From positions 10,269,441 to 10,333,440 of the forward strand of contig ML664175.1 in NCBI GenBank assembly GCA_007570785.1: a stretch of DNA of 64,000 bases. The letters are read 5' to 3'. This DNA comes from Antilocapra americana (taxonomy: Eukaryota > Chordata > Mammalia > Artiodactyla > Antilocapridae). Made by a program: the position numbers and the translations under genes. Below the pieces are notes generated by a model, which saw only the letters and a program-made list of their open reading frames with translations, was not told the DNA's origin and made no database searches. This document shows positions 11,172-25,001 of the stretch, piece after piece; position 1 is the first letter of the stretch; every line of letters starts with the position of its first letter.

Positions 11172-11393
11172 GTTCAGTTCAATCTCTTAGTCGTGTGCGA
11201 CTCTTTGCGACCCCATGAACCACAGCATGCCAGGCCTCCCTGTTTATCACCAACTCTTGTAGTCCACCCAAACCCACGTCCATCGAGTCGGTGATGCCAT
11301 CCAGCCATCTCATCCTCTGTCTTCCCCTTCTCCTCCTGCCTCTAATCCTTCCCAGCATCAGGGTCTTTTCCAATGAGTCAACTCTTCGCATGA
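11172..11393 (-). mobile_element. BovB 3'-tail fragment
   Basis: About 220 bp of the reverse-strand BovB end, starting TTCAGTTCAATCTC and ending at CAACTCTTCGCATGAG, where a TA/CA microsatellite begins. It is 5'-truncated, as most BovB insertions are. Confidence 0.88.
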
Positions 11394-11395
11394 GC

Positions 11396-11420
11396 TTATA
11401 TATATATATACACACAACAC
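11396..11420. repeat. (TA)n/(CA)n microsatellite
   Basis: A short alternating TATATA then CACACA tract directly abuts the truncated end of the BovB tail. Confidence 0.8.
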
Positions 11421-11524
11421 GATTTATGAGGATATGTAAATAATTCACAAAACATGTTCTCATATTTCTATTTTTCACTTCATACCACAGTAGAGTCAAT
11501 TTAGTCTTGCTATTTTCTGTGTTT

Positions 11525-12070
11525 TACATATAAGAATCCAAGATAGAGAATTCAGATGACTTTTTCAAAATCATACAGTTAGTAAACAGTGGGATTGTGA
11601 GTTGAACATGGATCTAGAGCATTGATTCCCAGTACTGTTATTTCATTTACAGTGATAATACCTTTTACACAGTAGTAGGAATCTTTAAGTTACTATTTGA
11701 AAAAGGGATATTGCCACCTGAAATTCTATTTGCTGTAATTTCTAGTGTTTTTAGCGGACATACAATACCCCATTTTGTGGGCACCTTAGGAAAAACAATA
11801 TTAAACCATGAAATATTTCCTTCAGTGTGTAAGTTTCCAGACCTCTGCACATGTGTTAGGAAATAATGATAATCATGCTAATTAACATTTTCTGTGTGCT
11901 TTCTGTGTCTACTTAATATGAATTATTGTCATATTAGGAAATTATGTTGTATCCTTACATCCCTCTCCATGAGGTCGTGATTTTCCTTACTTAGCAGATG
12001 AAGAAACCAGAGTTTGATATCTATGTGATTTGTATTAATACAAGGTTATATACACAGCGTATATAAGAAT
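11525..12070 (-). repeat. MIR/L2-type ancient relics
   Basis: Two weak matches: near 11535-11650 (TCAAAATCATACAGTTAGTA, resembling the reversed MIR 'cacacagctagtaagtgg' core) and near 11880-12070 (CTTAGCAGATGAAGAAACCA). They are very old mammalian SINEs with uncertain edges. Confidence 0.5.
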
Positions 12071-12279
12071 TTGATTTGTTAAAATGTTGCAGTGTTTCCT
12101 GGAAGAATAATTTTATTCAAATAATAGTTTGAAAAGTGTTTGCAGTCATGTCATTACAGTTGCTTTAGATGGACTTTGAAGGGTGGCTTAGATAAGTTAA
12201 ATTTCCATTAATTTTAGTTTTTGTTTATATTCTGTATGAAAAAGAAGACTGATGATCTTGGCCTGACATGATTTGAAGA

Positions 12280-12545
12280 CTTATTAGTGGAATAAGTCAT
12301 GGAATATTATTAGATATGTGGATCAGTATCGGATTGTGAGAAGCCTTGACTGACAAACTCAGTGGTTTGGGGCTTTGAAAGTTCCTTGAAAGATTTTGAA
12401 GTGGTATTTGGGGAAGTTTTTCCAAGTATAATGTGGAGTGAATTGATAAGAATACCAGTGATGGAGGGTAATGAGGGCATCTTTGTGTAGCTAAAGGTCT
12501 GGATTAGGGAAATAATAGTAATGGAATGAAATAGTTGGAGAGAAT
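12280..12545 (-). repeat. Possible L2 relic
   Basis: The style of sequence (TGACATGATTTGAAGACTTA and GGATTGTGAGAAGCC) is compatible with reversed L2 but highly diverged. Low confidence. Confidence 0.3.
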
Positions 12546-12589
12546 CTGTTTTAAAGAACAGCTAGACTGTATTTTGTAGTTTGGCATTT

Positions 12590-13060
12590 ACTTCGTCCTG
12601 GCATTACCTGACAGTGGAATTGCTAGGTCATATGGTGTGATTCTTTGCTTAATATTTTGTGAGCCTAACAAACTGCTTTCCAAACGGTTTCACCATTTCA
12701 CATTCTCACCAGCAGTGTCTGAGGGTTCTGCTTTCTCCAAATCCTGGGCAACCATTTGAATTATCTGTCTCTGATTATAGCCATACTGGTAGTTGTAAGG
12801 TGATATCTTAGTTTGGCCTTTCTTTGCATTTACCTGATGACTAATAATGATTTTGAACATCTTTTCAGTTGCTTGTTGGCTGTTCAAATTGTTTGCCATT
12901 TTTTATGACTACGTTGTCATAATTCTTCATGTATTCTTAATATAAACCCTTTATTAGACATATGATTCTGTTGTCTTTTCAGTTTCTTTGAATTTTCATG
13001 ATGTCCTGTTTAGCTACTTTTTCTTTTATTGCTTGTATTCTTGGTGTCATGTTTGAGAGA
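12590..13060 (-). mobile_element. Old L1 3'-region relic
   Basis: Reverse-orientation L1 shown by GTGGAATTGCTAGGTCATAT and CCTTTCTTTGCATTTACCTG and the following CATTTGAATTATCTGTCTC-type sequence. Diverged, no frame. Confidence 0.75.
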
Positions 13061-14925
13061 CTTAAAAATGGAGCAGAGTCAGGAAAGAAGCAGCCCCTAT
13101 ATCATTGTCCCCTGTGTAAAGGGATTTTTTTGAGGCTTACAGTGTTCTAGGATTTGGGCAGCTGCAAGTAACTAGCATGTTGGAATGATGTGCTTATTCA
13201 GTTGTGGTGTAGAGGTCAGTTAATTAAAAGGAGAGGTCAGTTGTTTTTCCCTAGATGAAGAAATAAAAATTTTAAAAATGATCATTTCCTTAAATTGATG
13301 TTTGTAAAGTAATTATATAAAATATAGAGTAAGAAAACTATGATAGTTTGGAAAATTAGTTCCTCTACAAATTTAAAAAAATAATACAAGTTTCCAAATT
13401 GTAAGATGAGGTGGGTGAGCCTAGAAGTTGAGTCAAGGGATCCAGAAGATCAAGAGCAGATGAGAGAGAGAAAGAAGCAGTGCTGGCTGACATTTTCTTA
13501 TAATCATGAGTCCCGGTAGCAATTTTGGCTACGTTGGAAGGTGTTTCTTAGTTGTAAGTGTTTCATTTCTTTGATTCTCTAATGTTATAAGAAGTACCCT
13601 TGCTTTTAATGGACAAATTAACTGAAATGTAGAATCCATTTTAGTCCTGATTTCTGCCCCACCCCCATTGTTATGAATATGTAATTGATTGTATACACAT
13701 GCACACTCGTTAATTAGACATAACACAAAATCATTATTTCTTGTTCAGGAAAGACTTTCTCTCTAGTGTTAAATGTGTGTATTACTGACCCAAATTAAAT
13801 GGTATATCACAGTCAACACTGTAATATGATATAAGCCATATTTAAAACAGCTGGATGGATTTCTAGAGGAATGGAATTTTAAATACAAAATTAAAGTCTT
13901 TGAACTAATATTTATTATGTATTTGAGCAAAATCAAAATTAAGTAAAAATTTTCTCTTTCAGTTTTGTTGGAAAGAAATTAAATAAAATAGATATTGACT
14001 CAATGTCTGACTAGGAAGTTGAGTTAGGGAAAGTTGTCAATAATAGAAATTGTCTAGGCACTATTTTGTACTACTCATAGGTTGAGTTTTTGAAATCTAC
14101 TCTTTCAGGTTTCCAGAGGTGAATAACCTTGCATGAAAATCTATTCTTAAGTCTTCATTCTTGGGGAAGCATATCTTTCCTTTAATCAGGAAAGGACAAT
14201 TAAAGTATAATTTGTATGGAAATAAAAAAAGAAGCCATGGAGTTTATCTAAAATACTAAAAAAAAATTTTTGTTGTTGTCTTTAAAAGAAAACATCAGCC
14301 TTAGGAACAGGGGAAAGGAAGATTAGAAAGATCTATATTTTTCTTTAGCTAGTCGTTCAAGTATATTGACGACATAGAGGTAAAACTTGGAATTATATTG
14401 AGGTACAGTGGTTCCCTGGGCATATGCAAAGGTATGCATGTCCGTGTACTGTAACTGGTTGAAACTTGAGGGGTTAGATGATTTAGCCTTTCTGACATGT
14501 TTTTTTTCACGTGTAAATGAGGAAAGGGGAAAATTACCATTATTTCTGTGGTAGAGTACTTTGCCTAGCTCTTGCTTGCCAAGTGATTCCCTCTCCTACA
14601 CTTCCTTTGCTCCTGACACATATATATAACTAACTTAAGTATTTGGACCAGACTTCTTTGGCATGCTCCTATGCATTCTGGATCTTTTATTCACAAAAAT
14701 TTAGCTGAAGTCTTCCAGTACTTTTTTTATCTTTTATTTTAATCAGTATGTCTCAAAGTACATTGTATACTGTCTTCTGCTTCTATCTTAGGGTTGAGTG
14801 AGGATCTATTCATTTCACTTCTCTGGGTAACTAATGATTTAATTGAGAATTCACTAATGAGTAATGCTATGTAAACAGGGCTTGGGTTGTTTTTTTGCCC
14901 ATATTAAAACTCATCTGCTACTCTT
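13061..14925. other. Unannotated intron
   Basis: No recognised element. It contains scattered A/T runs. Nothing coding was seen. Confidence 0.5.
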
Positions 14926-14964
14926 GGTTTTGTTTTTCTGTGAAACCTCCCCCTCGCCCCCCGC

Positions 14965-16254
<1,290 letters not shown>

Positions 16255-19196
16255 AGGAGGACAAAAAGGTATCCTTTATTCCATCTAACTTAGGGTTTTG
16301 TTTTTGCTGTTGGTTTAATAGGCCATATTACAAAGTCTTTTTAAACTAAATAAATTATACCTTCTGAGATGGACCACTTTCTGCCTATGGTATCTTTCTA
16401 AATAAACTTACTTGCACTTGAAAAGAAAAAGAAAAAAAAATTGTACCCGAGTGTTGCTTTTGACATTATACTTCCACATTGTCTCAGGAGGAAGTCTAAG
16501 AGGAGAGACTAGTCTTATGTCACTCTCCATCCTCTCCCATCCTCTCAGATCCAACCTCAGTAGCTCTGTTCCCAAACTCTCTGTGGGACTGAGTCAGTGG
16601 ATCTTCTTCTTTTTTTTTTTTCAGACCAGCTCTTTAAGCGTCATGAGACCAATTTCTCTGTACAGTTAAGCTTTCTTCTAGAGTTCCTTAAGAACAGGTA
16701 GAGTTAATCAATCTTATACCGTCTGACACAGTAGTCTAATCACTTAGCAATCCCATCTTTTTCAGATTGTCAAAAGTCAGGTTGGTTGTTATCTAAACCT
16801 AGACTTTCTTTGTATGAATTATCTTTGTTATTCTTTGATCTAGTATTTTGAACTTCCGCTTCAGAAATTTACATCATTCTAAATCAGTTTCTCCAATAAA
16901 TACTGAATCATGAAATTTATGAGTATTTATTTTCACTTTATTCCCTAAATAAGAACTTTTATTACTAAAATACTGTTTACTTGCAAAATAATTCCCAAAC
17001 TCCTTTCCAATGGTATGATTTTAAGAAGCTTTCTTCTCTTCTTGAGAACATGATTGTACTGGTTCTTACTGGTTTTCCCTTATATAACACAATTTTAATG
17101 CAGCAAAGTAGCATAAATACTCTGAACCATTAATTTCTTGTTCAGTCTAGATTCCTGACTGTGTTTGTAAAATGTACTGTATATTTAATTGTAGGCCTAT
17201 CTTGACATTCATGCATGATGGCTGTTCATGTTTTTAATTAGTGATATTTAGTAACAAGTAAATTGATTCTTTTCCCGTTTGTCTTCACCAATGGATTCAG
17301 TATCCAAAGAAAGTTCTTTGGCAAGTGCATAACCTGACTGAAATGTCAGGGAACAGATGGAAAGGAGTTCCACAAGAATTGGCTGAATAGTAGGAGTTTG
17401 ACTTTCCGGGGTGGGAGAGGGGTGCAGTGGGATAGCTTTGCTACTGGCTTTGCTTTCCACCAAGAGTATATGAAGAAGAACTCAACCTTCAAATGAAGGA
17501 GCAGCTGTTTTTAGGATGTTATTTAGTAGGAAGAGATAAAAGCCCTTCAGATAAAGTCCTAGCCTTATGATTTATTTATTTTTGAAGGACTGTGAGTTCT
17601 CAGAACATTGAGGATCTCGGATCAGATGTAAATATCAATTTCATAAAAACACAGCTCGGAGCCAGTAAAATTCTTCTGATTTTTTTCTAATAACATTGCT
17701 GCCTTGATTAGGATGAAAAATTGCATGTAGGATGATTGGCTTACTCATAATATGAATATGAAGGCAGTTGAGTTTATTTATGATTTTAAAAATGAGAATT
17801 GTGAAAGTTATTATAGTCACATTCTGTGCTTTATGTACATGTAGGGTACCCATGCACATTTTTAAGTTTCACCATGAATGCTGAAGTTCAAAGTTATTAT
17901 GCTGCATAAATCCCTTTAAAATTACTGATCCATTGCATGATCAACTCCTGTGAGTCTATAATGAGGCTCTCAGGTCTTAATGTTAACAAATTAAGCTTTC
18001 ATTTTCATAGTTATGTGAAGAATTTGATGCAGGAGATTCTACCTGACATCAAGTATTAAATAAAACTAAACATACATTGGAAGGACATACAATTGAAAAC
18101 AAAGATAGGAATTTTGGCAGCCAAACAGATTTAACTGTGACTGCTGGGGTCATCCCTGATTACTCAGCTTTTACTACATTAAAATTGGATAAGATCTTTA
18201 TGATCAGTCTTTGGTGCGTACTATTGAACCAAATAATTCTTTCTCTTAACTACTATTTAAATCATCAGATACAGAAATTAGGTGCTGTGTGTGTTCTCTG
18301 TGTTTTTCTTTTGGGTCCACATAAACATACATTGCAAGCCTTTGCCACATTGGGAATTAATTGTGGCGATGAAAGCTAAAGTGTTGTTTCATGCTAATTT
18401 TATAATGTGTATATATACTGCAGAAGTTAGACAAAGGAACTAAGTTAAACAAAGATCTAGAGCTACTGCCAGACCTAAAAACAACAATGGCACAAAGAAG
18501 AGAACAGAATGCAGGGTCCAAAGCCAACAAAATCCAAATGTAAATTTGCTAGTTGACAGGCATCACATGTAAATGGGCTTATTTTGGCAACTGCTGGAGT
18601 TAAAATACAAAAGACATCACTTACACAAAAGCAAAAGTAATTGAGCTTTTTTTTTTTTTTTAAAGAAAATGGTCTTTCGAAATTTATAGTAACCATTTAG
18701 TTTGTATGAAGAATGCTGTCTTTCACTTTTGTTAAAATCCATTTATTGTTTATTTAATCTCATTACTAGTATACTGTCCTTCATATTCATGAAAGTTTTT
18801 TGGGGACATAGAAGAAGACATGACCATTACATCAAAAGTTTACTAAACACATTTTTGAAAAAAAGTCTTAGAATCCTTTCTTTGTTTGTTTGCAGCATAC
18901 TTTATATTGTGAATATAATTGTTATTTTCTAGCCTTTGCCTATGTGGCATTTACTGGATGTAATTACAGAAATGACATTTACCTTATTTTATGAATGAAA
19001 ATTTTATGGCAGGGAATAAAATGAATGCCCAGCTAGCTGTGGGTCTGACTCAGTTGTGGCTTATCAGATGGCCATGGGTAAACAGAAACAAAAGTAGGAA
19101 AGTTTCTTTGAGGATAAAGTTAAGTAATGAGAAGAGGTCATTCTTACAGAGATAAGATTTAAAAGAACAGAAATATTTAAGTAAATGAAATTTCAG
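16255..19196. other. Unannotated intron
   Basis: About 2.9 kb of AT-rich sequence next to the RPL3 pseudogene. It has a poly-T run at about 18646 but no recognisable repeat or exon. Confidence 0.5.
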
Positions 19197-19265
19197 TGAA
19201 GTTCAGTTCAGTTCAGTCGCTCAGTCGTGTCCGACTCTTTGCAACCCATTGGACTGCAGCACACA
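19197..19265 (-). mobile_element. Very short BovB 3' tail
   Basis: Only about 65 bp of the reverse-strand BovB terminus is present (GTTCAGTTCAGTTCAGTCGC to GGACTGCAGCACAC). It is heavily 5'-truncated. Confidence 0.85.
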
Positions 19266-19429
19266 GTTAAAGATACTTAAATTTCTTGATGTCATTGTGA
19301 TTCCATTTAAATTGTGCATAATTAAGAAAAATATTTAAACATGTACATTTTTAAACAATAATGTATGATAGACTGAAAGAAGTTCTCTATTTGCCTTCTG
19401 ATTGCTTTTGGTTTAAGATTCTTTTTTAA

Positions 19430-19604
19430 AACCTTGTTTTTATTTTTAAAAATTTTATTGACATAGAGTTTGTTTACAGTGTTGTGTTAGTTTCAGATAT
19501 TTAGCAAAGTCATTCAATTATAAATGTATACATATTCTTTTTCATGTTATATTTTTCATTATGATTTATTACAGGATGTTGAATACAGTTCCCTGTAGAA
19601 AAGG
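19430..19604 (-). mobile_element. L1 3'-end fragment 1
   Basis: Reverse L1 tail: AAAATTTTATTGACATAGAG then TTTACAGTGTTGTGTTAG, truncated at the CCCTGTAGAAAAGGC segment. Confidence 0.75.
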
Positions 19605-19925
19605 CATTCTTTTAAAAATTTTTTTAATTAAATTATGGTTGATTTACAATGTTATGTTTCAGGTGTACAGCATAGTGATTCAGTTACACATACGTGTAAA
19701 TATATGTATTCTTTTTTACATTCTCTTCCATTTGAGATTATTATACTATATTTGATATAGTTCCATGTGCTAGACAGTAAGTAGGCCCTCACTGGTTATC
19801 TGTTTTCTATATAGTATTGTGTATATTTTAATCCCAAACTACTAAATCATCCTTCCTCTCCTTTCTCCTTTGGTAATCATGTTTGTTTTCTATGTCTGTA
19901 TTTCTGTTTCATAAGTTTTTTTTTT
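19605..19925 (-). mobile_element. L1 3'-end fragment 2, directly adjacent
   Basis: A second reverse L1 tail begins immediately: TTAAATTATGGTTGATTTAC, then CAGGTGTACAGCATAGTGAT and TTTCTATGTCTGTATTTCTG. Two independent 3' ends lie head to tail in the same orientation. Confidence 0.8.
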
Positions 19926-20417
19926 AAACTATTTTCAAATTCTATAAACTCATTTAAAGATTTTCAAATAATATACGATTATTTCAGAGAAATAGAAAAA
20001 CAGTAAAAAGGAAGAAAATTATCCAGCTTTCCAAATGAAAGTTTTAGTACTTTCTGTATTTTCCTCTAGTTTTTTTCCCCCTTAAGTGTTATTTTTATGG
20101 AGTTATCATAGTAAACATGCAATTTGTATCTTGTTTTTTATTTCAGACTGTAATGGAAAGAAAATTTTTATTATTGAATAGTAATATTGATGGATAAAAG
20201 AGAAAAATAAAGTAGAATAGTTTTCTACTTTCAGATTGGACAGTTTCAAATTGGAAAAATTAAATAACAAACCTTTTAAAATAGATAGGGAAAGTGAAAA
20301 AGCAGAGATGATAGTTGCTAGGAGTAGAATGTGGGAAATAACAGTTGTATTATTGCATTTATGTAACATAGTCGTGGATAAGAAAGAACACATTATTTTA
20401 AATCTATATAAGCTGTC

Positions 20418-20606
20418 AGACTCTGATGCTGGGAAAGATTGAAGACAAAAGAAAAGAGCAACAGAGGATGAGATGGTTAGATAGCATCACTGACTCAGTA
20501 CATGAGTTTGAGCGAAGTCTGGGAGTTAATGGAGGACAGAGGACCCTGGCATGCTGCAGTCCATGGGGTCACAAAGCGTAGGACATGACTTAGTGACTGA
20601 ACAACA
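20418..20606 (+). mobile_element. BovB 3'-tail fragment
   Basis: Plus-strand BovB terminus from CTCTGATGCTGGGAAAGATT to GTGACTGAACAACA, about 190 bp, diverged and 5'-truncated. Confidence 0.88.
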
Positions 20607-21141
20607 TTCATTAATGAGCCACATGATTCTACAGGGCTTTATATATTTTATTGTGTAAGAATTTTATCTGTGGATTTAAAAATACAGTTTAACACTTCTT
20701 CTACGTTGCTTAATTATTTGCATTTTATTGAACTTTTTATTCATTCGGGAAACTCTTCTGAAGCATGCCTTTTACTTGTTGAGTGAATCATGCTCAGAGA
20801 GTGTTACAGATCTGTGATTGATTGACATTATTAATTTTTCTTCTTTTCTAAAACTATTCTAAAAAGTTTTAAAAATCATTCTTGCTTTTAACACATTTTT
20901 GTGGCCAGAATTAAATACATTCTTCACTCTACTTTGTTAGTATTATATCTTTTCATTCTCTCAGTCACAGGTGATTTTCAGGTTAATTTCTTCTGTGATC
21001 ATTTTTGAGGCAACATCTTATGCTTGAAAAGAGTTTGGTATGTTTTTGCTTTGGTATTATATGCTTGAAAAGGTCCATAAATTTGTTATGTTTTCCACAT
21101 AAATATATGCCTGGAAGTCAGTAAATATAAAAATATAAAGG

Positions 21142-21450
21142 GTGGCTTCCCTGGTGGCTCCATGATAAAGAATCCGCCAACCAGTGTAGGAGACAACAGC
21201 CTCGATCCCTGTTCTGGAAAGATCCCCTGTGCCACAGAGCAACTAAGCCCATGTACCACAACTATTGAGCCTGTGCTCTCGAGCTGGGGAGCCACAGCTG
21301 CTGAAACCCGCATGCCGTATTGCCTGTGCTCAACAAGACAAGCCGCTGCAGTGAGAAGCTTGTGCACTGCAACTAGAGAAAAGCCCACACAGCAACAAAG
21401 ACCCAACACAGCTAGAAATAATTACAGACATAAAATTATTTTTAAAAATG
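21142..21450 (+). mobile_element. CHR-type (tRNA-Glu-derived) cetartiodactyl SINE, near full length
   Basis: It begins GGCTTCCCTGGTGGCTCCAT, runs through ATCCCTGTTCTGGAAAGATC and GCAACTAAGCCCATGTACCA, and ends CCCAACACAGCTAGAAATAA with an A-rich tail. This is the CHR-2-like SINE family of whales, hippos and ruminants. Confidence 0.85.
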
Positions 21451-21559
21451 TAAAAGAATTTAATGGGGGAAGGACTTCATCTGTTTTAACAACTTTAGCT
21501 TACTTTGTCATTTATGGAGCTGATGGCCTATTGCATGGAAGATGTAAAAAATAAATAAG

Positions 21560-21740
21560 AGAAACTTGTGCCCAAACTTCTGAAGCCCTTCTGCCTTAGA
21601 GCCCATGAACCTCAACAAGAAAAGCCATTGGAATGAGAAGCCTGCACACCAAACTAGAGAGTAGCCTCCCCTTGCCACAACTGGAGAAAAGCCTATGTGG
21701 CAACGAGGATCCAGCACAGCCAAAAATAAATAAAGTTAAG
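21560..21740 (+). mobile_element. CHR-type SINE, 5'-truncated
   Basis: The second copy in the same orientation starts within the body (TTGTGCCCAAACTTC), passes TGAGAAGCCTGCACACC and ends CAGCACAGCCAAAAATAAAT. It lies about 110 bp after the first. Confidence 0.82.
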
Positions 21741-21775
21741 AAAAAAGAAAAGTAGCTTCTTATGTACCTGTAATA

Positions 21776-22060
21776 TTATTGGATTGGTGCAAACATAATT
21801 GTGGTTTTTCCATTGTTGAAATTTGCTGTTTGATATTGGAATACTTTCTTAATAAATATGGTTAAGTTATACATCATTTTTAATGTACATTTCTCACTTT
21901 ATATATTTATTTTGGACTATGGAGATGCTGTTTGACAAAAAGCAAATTTCAGCGATTTCTTTTTTATTCAAATTCAAAATGGGTCATAAAGCAGTGGAGA
22001 CAACTCTGCAACATCAACAATACATTTGGCCCCAGGAACTGTGAATGAAGTTACAGTGAG
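21776..22060 (+). mobile_element. Mariner (Hsmar1-like) DNA transposon relic, 5' part
   Basis: The start TTATTGGATTGGTGCAAACA matches the mariner terminal inverted repeat (consensus TTAGGTTGGTGCAAAAG). The sequence then follows the mariner 5' region into the start of the transposase at an ATG at 21919-21921 (translated start MEMLFDKKQISAISFLFKFK, then MGHKAVETT). A one-base frameshift follows in what should encode a Thr-Arg-Asn-Ile-Asn stretch. Similarity stops near 22055, so most of the transposase and the right terminus are missing. Confidence 0.85.
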
Positions 22061-22271
22061 GGAGTGAAGGACACAAAGTTTGCTTCCTAACCCATAGTAG
22101 ATCTTCAGTGAATGCTTTTTGAATAGAAACTGTTTAATTATGGAAACAGTTATAATTAGGTAGCTGTACAAAAGAGTGACTTAATGTTTTCTATCTTCTG
22201 TTGCCTTAATCTTTTAAGGTAACTGAAAGTAATGTACTGAAATATTATGGGGAAACAGTTTTTTGAAAATG

Positions 22272-22396
22272 TGCTTGTGTTAGTCACTCAGTTGTGTCTG
22301 ACTCTTTGTGACCCTATGGACTGTAGCCCACCAGGCTCCTCTGTCCATGGCTTCTCCAGTCAAGAATACTGGAGTGGTTTCCCATTTCCTTCTGGG
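22272..22396 (-). mobile_element. Truncated Bov-tA SINE
   Basis: Reverse SINE from AGTCACTCAGTTGTGTCTGA to CCCATTTCCTTCTGGG. The tRNA-like head is missing. Confidence 0.85.
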
Positions 22397-22429
22397 TAGA
22401 TCATTAGAAACTCCTGCATACAAGATACT

Positions 22430-22545
22430 TACAAATGTTTCATATGCTATCTCATTGAAATAGGCAGAGCCACTGTTACTTGATTTTCACAAATGAGTAA
22501 ACTGAGGCAAAGAAAAAAATGTGACATTTAAGTCATACAACTTGA
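22430..22545 (-). repeat. MIR relic
   Basis: CAAATGAGTAAACTGAGGCA followed by AAGTCATACAAC matches the reversed MIR core. Diverged. Confidence 0.6.
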
Positions 22546-22597
22546 ATTGTTTGGCCTGTTACCTTGATTGCTTCCTCTACTCCCCCATTCTGTGAAG

Positions 22598-22920
22598 ATA
22601 CCATCATCCTTTGGTACCTGCAGGGGATTGATTCTAGATTTGTCCAGGAATACCATCATCTGTGGATTCTTGAGTCCCTTATATAAAACGGCATAGTATT
22701 TGTCTGTAATCTATGCACATCCTCCCACAAACTTGAAATCATCTCTAGATTATGTATAATACCTACTACAGTGTAAATGCTATAGAAGTAGTTGAGAGTG
22801 CACAACAAATTGAAATTTGCTTTTTGGAACTTTCTGAAAATTTTTTCCTCAACTGTTTTCCATCTGTGGTTTGTTGATTTTGCAGATACAAAGCCTGCAG
22901 ATACAGAGAACTGATTGTAC
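22598..22920. mobile_element. Tigger/MER2-like DNA transposon relic
   Basis: It opens with a terminal-repeat-like TTTGGTACCTGCAGGGGATT and closes with a partly complementary GCAGATACAGAGAACTGATT. The inside holds CCCTTATATAAAACGGCATA and TCATCTCTAGATTATGTATA, typical of nonautonomous TcMar-Tigger (MER2-type) elements. Confidence 0.75.
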
Positions 22921-23329
22921 CGTTTCTTTTTATTTTCTAGATTTTTGTCTCATAAAAATGAAGTTGATTTGACATAAAATTGAATGTCTTTGCAGCATGA
23001 ATACCTTTATAATGGGCTCCACAGTGTGTCAGTGTTCTACTCTGTGTTCAGACTTTGTGCGTTGACGTCATTTACTATGAATAATCAGTCATTCATGCTG
23101 AGGAATTTTAAATATAGATTTTTGCTCCAGCAGGCTATCATTATTCCCTTCAGTGAGGAACTGATACTGGAAAAGACAGTACCATACGTGGAAAGTACAA
23201 TCTAGACCCAGTCACTTCGTTAAACAACAGATACTCACCTTCCATGGTTTTCCTCATGTAGCTAGATTGCCAAATGGGTTTTCTAACAATGAGAATGAAA
23301 AGACTATCTCTGAAGTTTCAGACAGCTTG

Positions 23330-23480
23330 TATTTATTGAATCTTTACCGTGTGATAGACACTATACTTGAGTACCTAATAAGTATCATCTTATTTAATTC
23401 TCATTCTCAGTCTGTGAATTATATACTTTTATTAAACCCCATTTATTTATAGAGAAAGAGTCGTCATGTACAGATAATCA
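23330..23480 (-). repeat. MIR relic
   Basis: Weak match: TTACCGTGTGATAGACACTA then CATCTTATTTAATTCTCATT, like a reversed MIR 3' portion. Confidence 0.45.
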
Positions 23481-24778
23481 ATGCATTTCAAATCTTTGAG
23501 ACTAAAAAGGGATATATAAAACAACAGGATATCTTATGTAAAATTGAGTGTGTGTGTTTGACGATTTGATGGAAGAAACAAATCTATTTTTGATCATCGA
23601 GAAATTGAAGTATACTTATTTTCTCTTCCTCTTTTCTCTTAAAACAGCTCCGAACAATTTATACACTCCTCATATTTTACCTGTCCTTTCCCCTATTTTA
23701 TAAATGACATAATTGAGAAGGTCACAAAGCTAAGTCTTAGTTACATGCTCATAGGGAGAAATACATTTAAATGATGAATTTTATCTTTACAACTTCTTTG
23801 GATTTAAGGTTTTAAGGGACAGATAATGGCTAACTCAGCCAAAAGCCACAGAGCACACTTAGAATGAATAGTTTCTGACTTCGGGAAATACTGTCAAAGT
23901 ATTTTCATAGCATTTTACCACTAGCATTACTTTTTTCCACGGAGCTTTAAATACTTGAAAGGCATTCTGAATGATACTTTTAAATTAAAAAATTTTAAGT
24001 TATACCCAGAGGTACAAATAGGTTATTTTATCATCTATATTTATAGAGCAAACCTGTGAGATTTTACCTCTTCACTTGTATTTGAAAATTAGCAAGGAAG
24101 CGGGTCTGTAAACCATTCTGTTAGGTTAGGCTCTCTTCTGTTCATTTGTACATCTGTTACCATCTTATTTTCAGGAAGATTGAGCAAGGTAGTGATTTCA
24201 TACACTTTAGACTATTCAAAAATAATAATTTTAGTACTTTGGTAGAGGTCTTAGTGTAAGAAATCAAAATGCTGGTGAATGACCACAAGTTGATTGTGAA
24301 ATGGAGAGCTTCACCTTGAACAGAAATTGAAGATAAGTTTGTGTTAGACAGTAGTAACTTATTGCAGTAGTGCAAAAATATTACAGAATTATTCGAGACT
24401 TATCCCCTTTCACTTTATTTGGATTGTGAGGGAAAGCAAATATTTCTGAAAACTTTATAGACAGAATTTACCCTCAGCTGAAAAAAAATTTTCCTTTTAA
24501 ACTTTGGTTATAAATCACATATTAACAACATAAAGTTTTCCACTTTTGACTTGCATTAAATTTTCAAAAATAGCATTGTATTTACGTTCTCACCCTTTAG
24601 ATTTACTTTATCTCCATGGTGTAGTTGGATGAATTTACCAACCGTAAACTGCCATTCATAATCTTCCACTCAAGTTAATACCATGGTGATAGACTAAGAT
24701 CTCTTTCCTGTTTTGCAAAAGGCATGCACTCTCTATTATTTGGACTGTCTATTATTTGGGTAGTTTTTTCATTATATC
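23481..24778. other. Unannotated intron
   Basis: AT-rich and featureless by eye. It ends with a sequence loosely like a mariner terminus at 24779-24801. Confidence 0.45.
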
Positions 24779-24805
24779 ATTTTGGTTTGTACCAACCTAA
24801 TGTTC

Positions 24806-25001
24806 CTTCCCAGGTGGCACAGTGGTGAAGAATCTGTCTGCCAATGTGGGTTTGATACCTGGGTAGGGAAGAACCCTGGAGAAAGAAATGGCAACCCAGT
24901 CCAGGGTTATTTTTGTCTGAAAAATTTTGTGGTCAGAGGAGCCTGGCCGGCTACAGTCATTGGGGTCACAAAGAGTCGAACAAGACTGAATGACTGAGCA
25001 T
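24806..25001 (+). mobile_element. Bov-tA SINE
   Basis: Plus-strand SINE from TTCCCAGGTGGCACAGTGGT to GACTGAATGACTGAGCATG, complete but diverged. Confidence 0.88.

Noticed and set aside
21142..21240. A functional tRNA gene at the SINE heads (tRNA-like A and B boxes)
   Set aside because: The tRNA-like part is the promoter of a CHR SINE. The cloverleaf is not maintained and the SINE body follows directly.
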